A DNA stretch of 47,112 bases from Oscillospiraceae bacterium (lineage in GTDB: Bacteria; Bacillota; Clostridia; Oscillospirales; SIG627), in NCBI GenBank assembly GCA_015064635.1, contig SVRV01000016.1, positions 1 through 47,112 of the forward strand, in the 5' to 3' direction. Positions 1-7,571 of the stretch are shown here, one piece after another. The notes under the pieces were generated by a model, which made no database searches, was not told the DNA's origin, and saw only the letters and a program-made list of their open reading frames with translations. The position numbers and the translations under genes are program-made. Every line of letters begins with the position of its first letter. The first letter of the stretch is position 1.

Positions 1-38
1 TCCATTTGGTCTCTTCCGTTTTGTCCCTTACTCAGCAT
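1..38 (-). CDS. 5' end of a probable IS1182-like transposase (partial)
   Basis: A leftward reading frame begins with ATG at 38 and runs off the window edge. GAGGT lies about 7 nt upstream of the start. The twelve visible residues read MLSKGQNGRDQM. A short basic start followed by RDQ resembles the first residues of IS1182-family transposases, which continue into a conserved DLVP region that is not visible here. The adjoining 39-123 segment has a TATAAT-like box on the minus strand and an imperfect terminator-like hairpin, as expected at an IS end. Only 38 bases are visible, so the family is a guess from a short stretch. Confidence 0.4.
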   Translation of the reverse strand, partial: MLSKGQNGRDQM

Positions 39-86
39 ATCTTTTACCTCACTTCTTTCTACCTCCATTATACCATATTTAATACA

Positions 87-114
87 AAAAAGCCACTCCT
101 TAGAGTGACTTTTT
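87..114. terminator. Imperfect hairpin, possibly part of an IS end
   Basis: The arms are 87-98 and 103-114 around a CTTA loop, with one C-A mismatch. An A-run on the left and a T-run on the right would let it work in both directions. It lies between the partial transposase start and the terminator of the membrane-protein operon. The bases just after it, CGACAGTCTGAA, may be the terminal inverted repeat of an insertion sequence. Confidence 0.55.
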
Positions 115-123
115 CGACAGTCT

Positions 124-158
124 GAAACATCCCAAGACAGTTTGTCTTGGGATGTTTC
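124..158 (-). terminator. Terminator of the tmcAL-membrane protein operon
   Basis: A perfect 16-bp stem (124-139 with 143-158) encloses a 3-nt loop. It begins at the stop codon of the leftward membrane-protein gene. The following T-run is short, but stem length and position make it the likely end of the leftward five-gene operon. Confidence 0.75.
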
Positions 159-676
159 TACTTTAAAAACGTGAATCTTTTTCTGTATTTGTGTACGTAC
201 AAAAATATCAGCTTTGTTATAAGGATATCGTACATTAAAAACGTGAAATTTGCTATAAAATACATTGCAATATACCACTCGATATCCATATTGAAAAGAA
301 ACAGATATTTTGCACCAAAGAAAATTGCGGTCAGAGTAACGTTAAAAACAGTGAACTTCAAAACCATTTCAAGCGTTCTGCCCACCCTTTCAAGGTACCT
401 CTTTACAAGGGGATACCATCCGCAAAATGCAACAAACAAAAGGGCATTAATTTTGTTTGGTATAAGTATCAGACTGAGTATGGAGGCACCTGCGTATACG
501 CCTATTGCCGAGCTTGTGCCGAATTCAATGAGCACAAAGGTGATAATTACGCCGCATATTGCGGCAATGGAATAGTCAAGCACGTCAAATATGCTTGCCA
601 TAAACATCAACACCACTATAAGCGCTATGCTCAGTCCGGAAAATGTAATAGCTTTTATTTTCTTGTTGTTTCTCAT
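158..676 (-). CDS. Small polytopic membrane protein
   Basis: This 172-residue protein is almost wholly hydrophobic, with about five or six membrane segments (roughly 9-31, 33-52, 56-75, 78-92, 105-123 and 137-160) and a basic C-terminus. Size and pattern are like the S components of ECF vitamin transporters or related Clostridia membrane proteins, but I recognise no substrate signature and do not assign one. It is the last gene of a leftward operon, one base beyond the end of the J-domain gene, and is followed at once by a strong hairpin. A role shared with the neighbouring J-domain and DUF5685 proteins is possible from co-transcription only. Confidence 0.75.
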   Translation of the reverse strand: MRNNKKIKAITFSGLSIALIVVLMFMASIFDVLDYSIAAICGVIITFVLIEFGTSSAIGVYAGASILSLILIPNKINALLFVAFCGWYPLVKRYLERVGRTLEMVLKFTVFNVTLTAIFFGAKYLFLFNMDIEWYIAMYFIANFTFLMYDILITKLIFLYVHKYRKRFTFLK

Positions 677-677
677 T

Positions 678-1307
678 TTAACAGCATCTTATCAAGTCGC
701 CGCCCATACATTCGCAGCAGCAATCCGCACAAAGGAGAGCCGAGCAAACGTCACAGGTGGAACAGTCTCCTCCTGTTCTCGTTGTGTTATAACCGCCGTA
801 TTGACTTTGAGCGTTTGTCAATTGCTCCAAGACCATTCGGTATTCGGAATTGGAAGGATCCATTTCACATGCTCTTTGGAGATATGAATATGCCTGGGTG
901 TAATACTGACGCTTTACGGCGACGCACCCTTTAAGATAGTTCCATTCAGCATTTCTTGCCTGAATCGGTGCAGAATCAAGAAGAGCTTCAGCTTGAAGAT
1001 AATTTCCGTTGAGTATACACTGGCGAACATTTGTAAAGCTGCTGCCCGAGCTTCCCGACGAGCCTGAACTGTATGAGCCGGATGTGCTTGAGCTTGAATA
1101 AGAGCTGCCGTAGCCGTTTTTTCTTTCGTTTGTTATCCGATCGTAAGCTTCATTGATCTCTTTCATTTTTTCAGCGGCAAGGTCGCTTAAGGGATTGTTT
1201 ACGTAATTGTCGGGATGATATTTCTTTGCAAGCTCTCTGTATGCTTTTTTTATCTCTTCGTCGCTTGCTTCGGGGGAAACACCAAGCACCTTATATGGAT
1301 CAGTCAT
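678..1307 (-). CDS. J-domain protein with TPR-like middle and Cys-rich tail
   Basis: The first 62 of 209 residues form a J domain with the essential HPD at 31-33, so the protein should stimulate a DnaK-type Hsp70. A Ser/Gly-rich linker (about 66-90) leads to a helical, TPR-like region (about 93-165). The last 30 residues hold ten cysteines, including a CCC triplet and a terminal CC, unlike the zinc fingers of true DnaJ. It is therefore a specialised co-chaperone, not DnaJ. The Cys tail could bind metal or sit at a membrane; that is inference. The start overlaps the end of the DUF5685 gene by 8 bases, suggesting translational coupling. Confidence 0.85.
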   Translation of the reverse strand: MTDPYKVLGVSPEASDEEIKKAYRELAKKYHPDNYVNNPLSDLAAEKMKEINEAYDRITNERKNGYGSSYSSSSTSGSYSSGSSGSSGSSFTNVRQCILNGNYLQAEALLDSAPIQARNAEWNYLKGCVAVKRQYYTQAYSYLQRACEMDPSNSEYRMVLEQLTNAQSQYGGYNTTRTGGDCSTCDVCSALLCADCCCECMGGDLIRCC

Positions 1308-2175
1308 TTTTCTCTCCGTTTCTTGTCATTATTCTATACGCTTCGGCACCCATACCGAGGTTTAAAATGTTTTCTATAATTCTTGTGTAGTCACTGCTTT
1401 TTAAAAAGTCCGTTGCAATAACGGCACGCTTTGCAAACATGGCAACAGCTACGTCCAATTCCTTGAATTTACTTTTTGCGGCATCGGATGAGCCATATTT
1501 TATAAGCAGGGGATTGTATGAGCCTTTTTTTGCATCCCTTTCAATGTCGTCAATGGCATCAATGAGATATATGTATCTTCCAACAGACTCGCCCAATTCC
1601 TTTGCTAAAACACAGCTTTCTCCTTCAAGCCCAAAGGTGGAAATGTCAGACATTATCTCTCCGAATATTTCGCACCCTTCATCAAGTCTGTCTTCTCTGC
1701 TTTTTTCAAGCTCTGTGAGACTGCACAATTTCTGCCGTATTGTTTTTACCAACTCATTGTATTCGGGATGCTTTTTCGTAAGCTTTTTGATTTTGCGTGT
1801 CAGATGGCTGTGGAATGGCTTAATAAACAGCCTTTTGTAAAAAGGAGTATCTTTATCCGAAATGTCGTCCTCGAGCTTCAACGCCGTAAGTATTAGGGCA
1901 CTTCTTGCGGTGAACAGTGTCGCATTGTCACAGACACAAAACACGCATTTCTTCATCGGATTATATTTACATCTGCCTTTTTTTATGACAGCTTTTTCCT
2001 CTTGCAAAGAAGCTCTTACCATAGCAAGAAACACAAAGTCATAGCTGAGCGTAAAAGGCAGAATGAAAGATATTTCCCTCTTTATTACAGAGCAAAGTCC
2101 GCAGTATACCGATTTGTAAAGAGCAAGGTCCTTTACCAAAAGATTATTCTTATCGGGTTTAATATATCCGAACAA
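1300..2175 (-). CDS. DUF5685 family protein, prenyl-synthase-like Asp motifs
   Basis: This 291-residue protein opens with the hallmark of the DUF5685 family: MFGYIKP, then YCGLC at 24-28. A second Cys cluster lies at 69-82 (C69, C77, C80, C82). Two acidic motifs stand out: LEDDISD at 101-107 and DAIDDIERD at 206-214, the latter followed by KKGSYNP. Two Asp-rich motifs about 100 residues apart in a helical protein recall the Mg-binding motifs of squalene/phytoene synthases and other class I prenyl enzymes. That resemblance is my inference; the family has no established function that I know of. It lies 3 bases after the glycosyltransferase gene and overlaps the J-domain gene. Confidence 0.8.
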   Translation of the reverse strand: MFGYIKPDKNNLLVKDLALYKSVYCGLCSVIKREISFILPFTLSYDFVFLAMVRASLQEEKAVIKKGRCKYNPMKKCVFCVCDNATLFTARSALILTALKLEDDISDKDTPFYKRLFIKPFHSHLTRKIKKLTKKHPEYNELVKTIRQKLCSLTELEKSREDRLDEGCEIFGEIMSDISTFGLEGESCVLAKELGESVGRYIYLIDAIDDIERDAKKGSYNPLLIKYGSSDAAKSKFKELDVAVAMFAKRAVIATDFLKSSDYTRIIENILNLGMGAEAYRIMTRNGEKND

Positions 2176-2178
2176 TTC

Positions 2179-3390
2179 TTAATTCCTTTCAACGATATTG
2201 TAGAACTTTTCAATTTCACAGCGATTGGAAAAGTCACGTTTTGACAGTTCCTCACGGTAAATGTCTTTTTTGGTTTTGCTATCGATCATTTCTTTTACGG
2301 CACCGTATATTCCGTCAACCGAAATGTCGCAAATACATCCAAGCTTTCCGTCCTCCAGTTGTTCCTTTGCCGAAAGATAGTTTGCCGCAATAATCGGCTT
2401 TTTCATTATTTTTGCCTCTTCAACGGCTATGGGCTTTCCTTCATAGCGTGACGGCTGTGCGTATATGTCACAATCCTTTAAATAGGCATATGGATTCGGT
2501 GTGGTGCCGAGAAAAACAAAATCTTCTTCAAGACCGTTTTCGTTTACGAGACTTTTTATATAGTCTCCGTAATCGTCATCGGATGCACCTATAACATACC
2601 ATCTTGCCTTGTATCCGTCATCCTTGAGACGCTTCATGGCAGGAATGGCAAGGTCATATCCCTTTTGATCTGCAATTCTTCCCACCGTAAGTATGCGAAC
2701 ACCACTAAAGTTATCCGAAAAACTCTCTCCCTCGTTTGCCATTTTTTCAATAAGGGGAGGATTGTTTATGTTCTCGATAACGATACATTTTTCGTTAAGT
2801 GTTGGGAGTTCTCTCTTTAAAGCATCATCGACTGCGGTTGATACGTTGACAATTGCATCGCATTTTTCAAAATAAGGAAGATATATGTCATCGTCTCTTT
2901 TAGGGAATGAGTAGTCAAAGTGAAGCCAGGTGATTTTTTGGTCGGCGTCAACCTTGTCTATCATATAAAACATTGTTCTGTCACCCCAATATGCAACCGC
3001 AATATCGTAGTGACTGTCTACCTTTTTCATCTTCTTCATTAGATGAATCCACATCTTTGTGGCAAATCTTGCACGTTTCTTTTTACAAAGAACCATGGGA
3101 ACAAAATAGGGGAGAATATCAAAGGCGTAAAAAGGATTTTTCTTTATATATGTGTTCCAGATGAGCGAAACTGCGTTTTTTGAGCTCAACTTAAATACTT
3201 CACCGAAATGTCCCATTTCAATGACATTGACCTCGGGGGGCAGCTGTTCAAGGAACAATCCTTCTTTTTTTGCAAGAATCAAGTCTGCTTCATATTTGTT
3301 GAAGTCCAGCGTGTTGATGAACGAAAGAAATGATTTCTCACTTCCCGCACAGTTCATTGTTATGCCGATAAAAAGTATTTTTTTCTTCAT
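2179..3390 (-). CDS. Glycosyltransferase family 4 (GT-B fold)
   Basis: A 403-residue cytosolic glycosyltransferase. The N-terminal half carries the GSEKS loop (17-21) typical of retaining GT4 enzymes. The C-terminal half starts with the nucleotide-sugar-binding segment around VGRIADQKG (236-244) and has the EX7E motif at E317 and E325 within SRYEGKPIAVEEA. The family transfers a sugar from a nucleotide donor to a lipid, polysaccharide or protein acceptor; the acceptor cannot be read from sequence. There is no signal peptide. Its ATG overlaps the stop of tmcAL by 4 bases (ATGA), so the two genes are translationally coupled. Confidence 0.9.
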   Translation of the reverse strand: MKKKILFIGITMNCAGSEKSFLSFINTLDFNKYEADLILAKKEGLFLEQLPPEVNVIEMGHFGEVFKLSSKNAVSLIWNTYIKKNPFYAFDILPYFVPMVLCKKKRARFATKMWIHLMKKMKKVDSHYDIAVAYWGDRTMFYMIDKVDADQKITWLHFDYSFPKRDDDIYLPYFEKCDAIVNVSTAVDDALKRELPTLNEKCIVIENINNPPLIEKMANEGESFSDNFSGVRILTVGRIADQKGYDLAIPAMKRLKDDGYKARWYVIGASDDDYGDYIKSLVNENGLEEDFVFLGTTPNPYAYLKDCDIYAQPSRYEGKPIAVEEAKIMKKPIIAANYLSAKEQLEDGKLGCICDISVDGIYGAVKEMIDSKTKKDIYREELSKRDFSNRCEIEKFYNIVERN

Positions 3391-4559
3391 ATGAGGTCCT
3401 CGGAAATAAAAGGTTTTTTGTCAATGAAATACTCTTCTCCCGAAGGAGCTTCAAGACATCTCGCCCAGATTCTGTCGGCAAGATGCTCTGTGTGTATTTG
3501 TTGACCGTTTATTTTTTTATAATCCCCGAATTTTGAAATTACGGGAATTTCGGATTTTTTGATTATGTCACGTCCCGATTTTTCTGCCGCAAGAAGTGTT
3601 ACATATTCGGGGGAGGAGTGCATAAAGCTGTCGTTTGGAATTTTTAAAAGTATGTTGCAAAGTGCCCTGTCGATTCTCGTTTCGGCAAATTTCTTTCTTG
3701 AAAGCTTTTGCCTGAATTCCGGGTATGTTCCGGATTCCTTTGCACTTGCAAAAATTGTATCTGCAAGCTCTTTGTTTCCTGCGTATTCCGCTACTTCGTC
3801 GTATCCGACAACAGAAATCACAGAAAACAAAAGGTCTTCATACCTTTGTAAATTCAGCATGCTTGAATCTTTTTGTATACTGTAAGCCTCTTCGGGCACG
3901 GACCGACTCCAATCGCCGCCATTCAGTATAATATCACGCAAAGCGGTAGCGGAGAGATATTCGCCCGTCGCCGAGCAGTCGTTATATCCGTTTCCTATTC
4001 GCTTTATGGGACGTAATTCCATATCGGGACAGAATTTGATTGTTGCCTTTATATATTCCACTGCCAGAATATTGTTTGGAGTTGAAATAAGAGCGGCTTT
4101 TTCTTCACTGACGAAACCGTTAAGAACTTTCTGTCTTACCAGTGGATAAGAAAGCTGCGGATTTTCTGACAGCTCCTTTTTTAACTTTTCTTCAAAGGCA
4201 TCGGAAATCAGTATCTCGGCTATCTCGTACATAGAGGAAATATCTTCGCTTTCCACACCGAAGGCAAGTGCTGTTGAACCAAGCTTTTTTGCGGTAATAA
4301 CGCCGCCCTCGGCAAAGCCTTCCGCAGACAGCAAAGCAAAAACCTGAGGCATTGATACAGCAAGGTCCGCACCGCAGCATACGGCGGATTTTCCTCTTAC
4401 AAATTTATCAAAAATTGCAGGACGTCCTCTTTGTACAAATGAAGGACTCATAACGGAAAGGATTTGAGTGCTCGAATATAATTCTTTTATTTTATCAATT
4501 TGATATTTATGTCCCTTGTGAAAAGGGTTATATTCGCTGATAATTGCTGTAATATCCAT
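3387..4559 (-). CDS. tmcAL: tRNA(Met) cytidine acetate ligase (YlbM family)
   Basis: The 390-residue protein starts with the nucleotidyltransferase signature EYNPFHKGHKYQ (9-20), typical of TmcAL/YlbM. The family uses ATP and acetate to make N4-acetylcytidine at the wobble position of elongator tRNA-Met, which prevents misreading of Ile codons. Length matches the family (about 400). The ATG has GGGAGGG 6 bases upstream and a good SigA-type promoter at 4580-4608. It is the first gene of a leftward five-gene operon and diverges from the GNAT-comEC operon. Confidence 0.9.
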   Translation of the reverse strand: MDITAIISEYNPFHKGHKYQIDKIKELYSSTQILSVMSPSFVQRGRPAIFDKFVRGKSAVCCGADLAVSMPQVFALLSAEGFAEGGVITAKKLGSTALAFGVESEDISSMYEIAEILISDAFEEKLKKELSENPQLSYPLVRQKVLNGFVSEEKAALISTPNNILAVEYIKATIKFCPDMELRPIKRIGNGYNDCSATGEYLSATALRDIILNGGDWSRSVPEEAYSIQKDSSMLNLQRYEDLLFSVISVVGYDEVAEYAGNKELADTIFASAKESGTYPEFRQKLSRKKFAETRIDRALCNILLKIPNDSFMHSSPEYVTLLAAEKSGRDIIKKSEIPVISKFGDYKKINGQQIHTEHLADRIWARCLEAPSGEEYFIDKKPFISEDLI

Positions 4560-4579
4560 AAAATCCCTCCCATCATTGT

Positions 4580-4608
4580 ATTATAACAATAATTTTGCGT
4601 AAAATCAA
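4580..4608 (-). promoter_or_regulatory. SigA-type promoter for the tmcAL operon
   Basis: On the minus strand TTGATT (4603-4608) and TATAAT (4580-4585) are separated by 17 bp. Transcription would start near 4573, just upstream of the tmcAL ribosome binding site. Confidence 0.7.
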
Positions 4609-4653
4609 GGAGATTTGACAGGATTTACAAAGATTTATAAATTAAGCAAAGTA

Positions 4654-4682
4654 TTGACATTTTTTGACAGTGAAAGTATAAT
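4654..4682 (+). promoter_or_regulatory. Consensus SigA promoter for GNAT-comEC
   Basis: TTGACA (4654-4659) and TATAAT (4677-4682) with a 17-bp spacer form a perfect consensus. It lies 28 bases upstream of the acetyltransferase ATG. A second TTGACA-like hexamer sits within the spacer. Confidence 0.85.
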
Positions 4683-4709
4683 GTAAAAAAAGCAAAAAGA
4701 GAGAAAACT

Positions 4710-5288
4710 ATGCTTGATACACATATAAAATATATAATAAAAAGTATGCCGACCTTGGAGACCGAAAGACTTGTACTCAGGCGGCTGACAAAAAAAGATG
4801 CAAGTGATATGTATGAATATGCTTCAAATCCGAATGTTCCGAAATTTTTGACCTGGACAGAGCATGAAAGCATCGATTACACCAAAAGATATCTGAAGTT
4901 TGTTATTTCAAAATATAAGACTGCGGAATATCTTGATTGGGGCGTGGAGCTTAAATGTACGGGTAAGCTTATTGGCACTTGCGGTTTTACCTCCGTGGAT
5001 ATTCAAAATTCCAAGGGTGAAATAGGCTACGTTATAAGTGAGCCTTATTGGAATAACGGATATGCTTCTGAAGCTGTAAAAAGAGTGCTTGAGTTTGCAT
5101 TTTCGGAAATTGAATTTAACCGAATGGAAGCAAGAGTTATGGAGGGGAATGATGCCTCCGTAGCAGTGCTGAAAAAATGCGGTATGGTTTATGAGGGAAC
5201 TTTCAGACAGGAAATCTTTGTAAAAGGCGAGTTTAAAAATATAATTCATTTTGCAGTTTGTAAGGACAGCTTCACGGGAAGAATATGA
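4710..5288 (+). CDS. GNAT family N-acetyltransferase (RimJ/RimL-like)
   Basis: A 192-residue GNAT protein of the RimJ/RimL type. It shows the usual opening LETERLVLRRL (15-25), the GEIGYVI strand in mid-protein, the acetyl-CoA-binding segment around GYASEAVKRV and the NxASVAVLKKCGM motif near residue 150. The family acetylates N-terminal amines of ribosomal proteins, antibiotics or small amines; the target is not evident. An internal Met at residue 13 could be the true start, but neither site has a strong ribosome binding site. It is the first gene after a consensus promoter, and its stop overlaps the comEC start by 4 bases. Confidence 0.88.
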   Translation: MLDTHIKYIIKSMPTLETERLVLRRLTKKDASDMYEYASNPNVPKFLTWTEHESIDYTKRYLKFVISKYKTAEYLDWGVELKCTGKLIGTCGFTSVDIQNSKGEIGYVISEPYWNNGYASEAVKRVLEFAFSEIEFNRMEARVMEGNDASVAVLKKCGMVYEGTFRQEIFVKGEFKNIIHFAVCKDSFTGRI

Positions 5289-7387
5289 AGCGTATATTTT
5301 GCGTGCTGTCTTTCAGCTTTTTAGTATCCTCACTTTTTACTCTTACAGTAGGCTATAAATACTTTTATATTGTTTTGGCATCTTTAGCTGGACTGGTAGC
5401 TTTAACTCTTTTGGTGTATATATTTACAAAATCTCAAAAGCTGCTGTTTTTAACGGTGGCTTTGATTTTTGCATTATCTGCGGCACTTCTCGCAAGATTT
5501 GTACATTTACCCAAAATGACATTGGCTGAAGAATTGGACGGTAAGGATTATTTTACCAGAGGAACAATAACCGGTATATCAAGAACCCGGAATTATACAA
5601 TTGTTGTAGCTCGTTGCACCGTTGATGATGATTTATATGATGGTAATGTTACGGTTATCCTGAAAGGCAATGTTGCAGATGCCGATATCGGTAAATATAT
5701 TGAGTTCAACGGAACTCTTGAATACTGCAATACATTTAACGATAAAGGTAAAGAATCATTTCTCAAGGCTTTTCCCGACAGTTATGTGATAGGTGAAAGT
5801 AATAGCTATTTTTGGAATTTTGTTTTTGATACGAGACTGAAAATAAGAGAAACAGCGGATACTATGCCTGATTCCGCCATGATAAAGGCGTTTATATTGG
5901 GTGATAAAAGTGCACTTGGCACAGAGGTGCAGGAGGACTTCAAAAGAATCGGAACCTCCCATCTGTTGGCTATATCAGGACTTCATTTGACTATTATAGT
6001 AATGTCTCTTTATCAGTTTTTGGCAAGACTCAGACTTTCGCTTCGTACCTCTGCTGTGCTGTCATCTCTGGTTGCCTTGTTTTATTTGACAGTGAGCGGT
6101 TTTTCTCTGTCTTTGCTGAGAGCTGCGGAAATGCTTATCGTATTTTTCTTTGCAAGGTGTATAAGGAGAGAAAATGACAGCATAACAGCTTTGTTTATCG
6201 CAGGCTTTTTTCTTGCTCTAATAAGTCCGTGGTCGTTGTTTAATATAGGCTTTATTCTATCGTTTCTTGCAACCCTGGGAATTCTTGTGTTTGCATCGTC
6301 TGCCGTGGACAAATACAGAAAGTATTTGGAAGAGCAGAAGGAAAAAGGAAAAAGATTTACTCGCAGACAGCACTTTGCTCACTCTTTAATTGCCGATCTC
6401 TTGAGCGCTGCTATGACTTCTCTTGCCGCAACAGCCATGACAATGCCCGTTATCATGGCGACGCTTAATGAAATATCTGCCTTCTTTTTGATAGGAAATC
6501 TGCTTATAATACCGCTGGCAAAATACTATCTTATCTTTTCTTGCCTGACTGTTTCTTTTAAGGCTTTTGGAGTACTGCTTATAGCGTATCCTTTTGGCTT
6601 TGTCGGAGAGGCATTTCAAAACCTTTTTGTGTGGTTATCCTCTGTCCTTGCCGGTTTTGCAGGTGACGGTCTATCCTTTGACCGTACTTATATGACATGC
6701 GGAATTGCCGTGATAAGCGTTTTGGCTGTCATGCTTTTCTTCTTTTCAAGGAAAGTGTGGGCACTTCCTGCATTTGTGGCGGCAATGTTCTTGTTCATTC
6801 CAATATTCAACTCTGTTTCGGCTAAATTGATTTACCCGACAGCACTTGTGGATACTGCAAACAGTAAGGGTGTAAATACCACACTTGTCAGATGGCGGGA
6901 TGAGGTGTATTTGCTTGACCAAAGTCCGGGAAAATCAAAGCGTATGTACGGACTTGACAGCATTTTTGCGGATAACGATATTACCTATATCGACAAGGCT
7001 GTTTTTATATTTCCCGAAAGGATAAAGACCGAAAGGGTTGAAGCACTTCTTAACAGATTTGACATAGGCACTCTTGTTTTTATAACGCCTCAATACGATT
7101 TTGATATTCCGGAATCTGATGTATGGTACAATACGGAAATTGAGATAGTTTATGAGGAAATCTATGAGGTGGCAGAAGGAATAGATGCCGTGGTATACGA
7201 AGACGTTTGTACGGCATTTTTATTAAACAATAACGGCAACACATTTCTGTCATACTACTCTTACTCCGAGGACGATTTTGTCGCAGATATTATAGATGCA
7301 GATGTCCTTGTGCTGAACGGTAAAGTCAGTCATATTCCGGCAAAAGGTGAAACGGGTACATCTTTTCGTATAGCCGAAGGGAGCTGA
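5285..7387 (+). CDS. comEC: ComEC/Rec2-type DNA uptake channel, altered C-terminal domain
   Basis: A 700-residue polytopic membrane protein: N-terminal membrane helices, a soluble OB-like domain (about 80-180), then the competence domain with its SHLLAISGLHLTI core (near residue 230) and about eight further helices to residue 510. ComEC forms the inner-membrane channel for single-stranded DNA uptake. The C-terminal 200 residues occupy the place of the metallo-beta-lactamase-like nuclease domain but show no HxHxDH motif. DNA degradation by this domain is therefore doubtful. The last codons form one strand of a long-range RNA helix reaching to the gerA leader (7374-7385). Confidence 0.88.
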   Translation: MKRIFCVLSFSFLVSSLFTLTVGYKYFYIVLASLAGLVALTLLVYIFTKSQKLLFLTVALIFALSAALLARFVHLPKMTLAEELDGKDYFTRGTITGISRTRNYTIVVARCTVDDDLYDGNVTVILKGNVADADIGKYIEFNGTLEYCNTFNDKGKESFLKAFPDSYVIGESNSYFWNFVFDTRLKIRETADTMPDSAMIKAFILGDKSALGTEVQEDFKRIGTSHLLAISGLHLTIIVMSLYQFLARLRLSLRTSAVLSSLVALFYLTVSGFSLSLLRAAEMLIVFFFARCIRRENDSITALFIAGFFLALISPWSLFNIGFILSFLATLGILVFASSAVDKYRKYLEEQKEKGKRFTRRQHFAHSLIADLLSAAMTSLAATAMTMPVIMATLNEISAFFLIGNLLIIPLAKYYLIFSCLTVSFKAFGVLLIAYPFGFVGEAFQNLFVWLSSVLAGFAGDGLSFDRTYMTCGIAVISVLAVMLFFFSRKVWALPAFVAAMFLFIPIFNSVSAKLIYPTALVDTANSKGVNTTLVRWRDEVYLLDQSPGKSKRMYGLDSIFADNDITYIDKAVFIFPERIKTERVEALLNRFDIGTLVFITPQYDFDIPESDVWYNTEIEIVYEEIYEVAEGIDAVVYEDVCTAFLLNNNGNTFLSYYSYSEDDFVADIIDADVLVLNGKVSHIPAKGETGTSFRIAEGS

Positions 7388-7571
7388 ACTATTATCGCCG
7401 CGAAAAGCCCTTTTTGGTCTAAATTTTCCCTTGTCTTTATGTATTACAAGGGAAAGTAACGAAGATAGGGACGAAAATCACCCTTGAAACCGACAAGAGT
7501 TCGGCTCCCTTTGGCTGTAGCCGAATAATAAAGCTCCCTTCGGACAAAATACGTCCGGAGGGATTTTTTTG
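7374..7571 (+). ncRNA. Structured leader RNA with exclusive closing helix and terminator
   Basis: The region between comEC and the gerA-type gene folds strongly. A perfect 12-bp helix joins 7374-7385 (end of comEC) to 7532-7543. Inside it are TATTAT/ATAATA (7390-7395 with 7525-7530), a perfect 10-bp hairpin (7425-7434 with 7446-7455) and a hairpin at 7500-7506 with 7519-7525, which shares base 7525 with the TATTAT helix. The 3' strand of the closing helix is also the 5' strand of a terminator (7535-7563 plus seven T). This is the layout of a riboswitch or attenuator. I cannot place it in a named RNA family, and no separate promoter was found, so it is probably read through from comEC. A stand-alone small RNA is the alternative. 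Confidence 0.65.
7535..7570 (+). terminator. Intrinsic terminator whose 3' arm holds the gerA SD
   Basis: An 11-bp stem with one U-G wobble (7535-7545 with 7553-7563), a 7-nt loop and seven T's (7564-7570). The 3' arm contains GGAGGG (7557-7562), the only plausible ribosome binding site for the next gene. The last two T's are the first bases of its TTG start codon. Confidence 0.85.

Noticed and set aside
147-575. 142-residue plus-strand frame
   Set aside because: It is antisense to the small membrane protein, which has an operon context and a matching terminator.
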